Positions 20,792 through 20,997 of a stretch of DNA of 20,997 nucleotides are shown one piece after another; position 1 is the first letter of the stretch, and each line of letters begins with the position of its first letter. The stretch is from positions 1-20,997 of the forward strand of contig UQEF01000046.1 in NCBI GenBank assembly GCA_900540045.1, read 5' to 3'. The notes under the pieces are model-generated. The model was given only the letters and a program-made list of their open reading frames with translations, was not told where the DNA came from and did no database searches. The DNA comes from an uncultured Eubacteriales bacterium. Its GTDB lineage: Bacteria; Bacillota; Clostridia; Christensenellales; Aristaeellaceae. Both the position numbers and the translations under genes were made by a program.

Positions 20792-20997
<206 letters not shown>

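Overview
The window is GC-rich bacterial chromosome with dense, short-spaced operons, strong AGGAGG-type ribosome binding sites and frequent ATGA stop/start overlaps. The gene set (CdaA/CdaR, RsmG next to a ParB-like protein, RadC, a SpoVM-like sporulation peptide, an RsmF-type methylase, an ECF sigma factor with a membrane-bound partner) points to a GC-rich, probably spore-forming, anaerobic Clostridia-type Firmicute, likely gut-associated. Genus cannot be fixed from this sequence alone.

Layout, left to right. (1) Positions 1-83 hold the end of a plus-strand membrane protein gene, followed by a non-coding stretch with an intergenic repeat, a terminator and an ECF-type promoter. (2) 468-2700 is a compact plus-strand operon: ECF sigma factor, membrane-anchored putative anti-sigma, exported protein of unknown function. 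(3) 2845-3119, minus strand, is a tiny two-gene operon: a 62-residue membrane protein and a 26-residue SpoVM-like peptide with a TTG start whose Shine-Dalgarno overlaps the upstream stop codon. (4) 3120-3641 is nearly empty: hairpins, a possible short ORF and a second copy of the repeat. (5) 3642-6769, minus strand, is parB-like, rsmG, ydcF-like (DUF218) and radC, transcribed from a good promoter at 6800-6829. (6) 6971-13319, plus strand, is cdaA, cdaR, a membrane-anchored proline-rich protein, a P-loop ATPase, rsmF and an aldo/keto reductase. glmM, the usual third gene after cdaR, is absent. (7) 13392-16153, minus strand, pairs an HTH-cupin regulator with an acyl-CoA synthetase fused to a GNAT acetyltransferase. 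(8) 16154-16444 holds the regulator's promoter with tandem 8-bp repeats and a third copy of the repeat. (9) 16445-19584, minus strand, is an operon of a DUF368 polyprenyl-phosphate transporter, a duplicated DUF1538 membrane protein and a tandem PII-like protein. (10) 19804-20655 is an AraC/GyrI-like regulator, and 20792-20997 is the C-terminus of a FAD-binding fumarate-reductase-like protein cut by the window edge.

The most interesting items are the SpoVM-like micro-operon, which is too short for ordinary gene calling; the acyl-CoA synthetase-GNAT fusion under an HTH-cupin regulator; the DUF368/DUF1538/tandem-PII operon; and a three-copy intergenic repeat with conserved RNA-like folding. No rRNA, tRNA, CRISPR array, insertion sequence or phage gene was seen.
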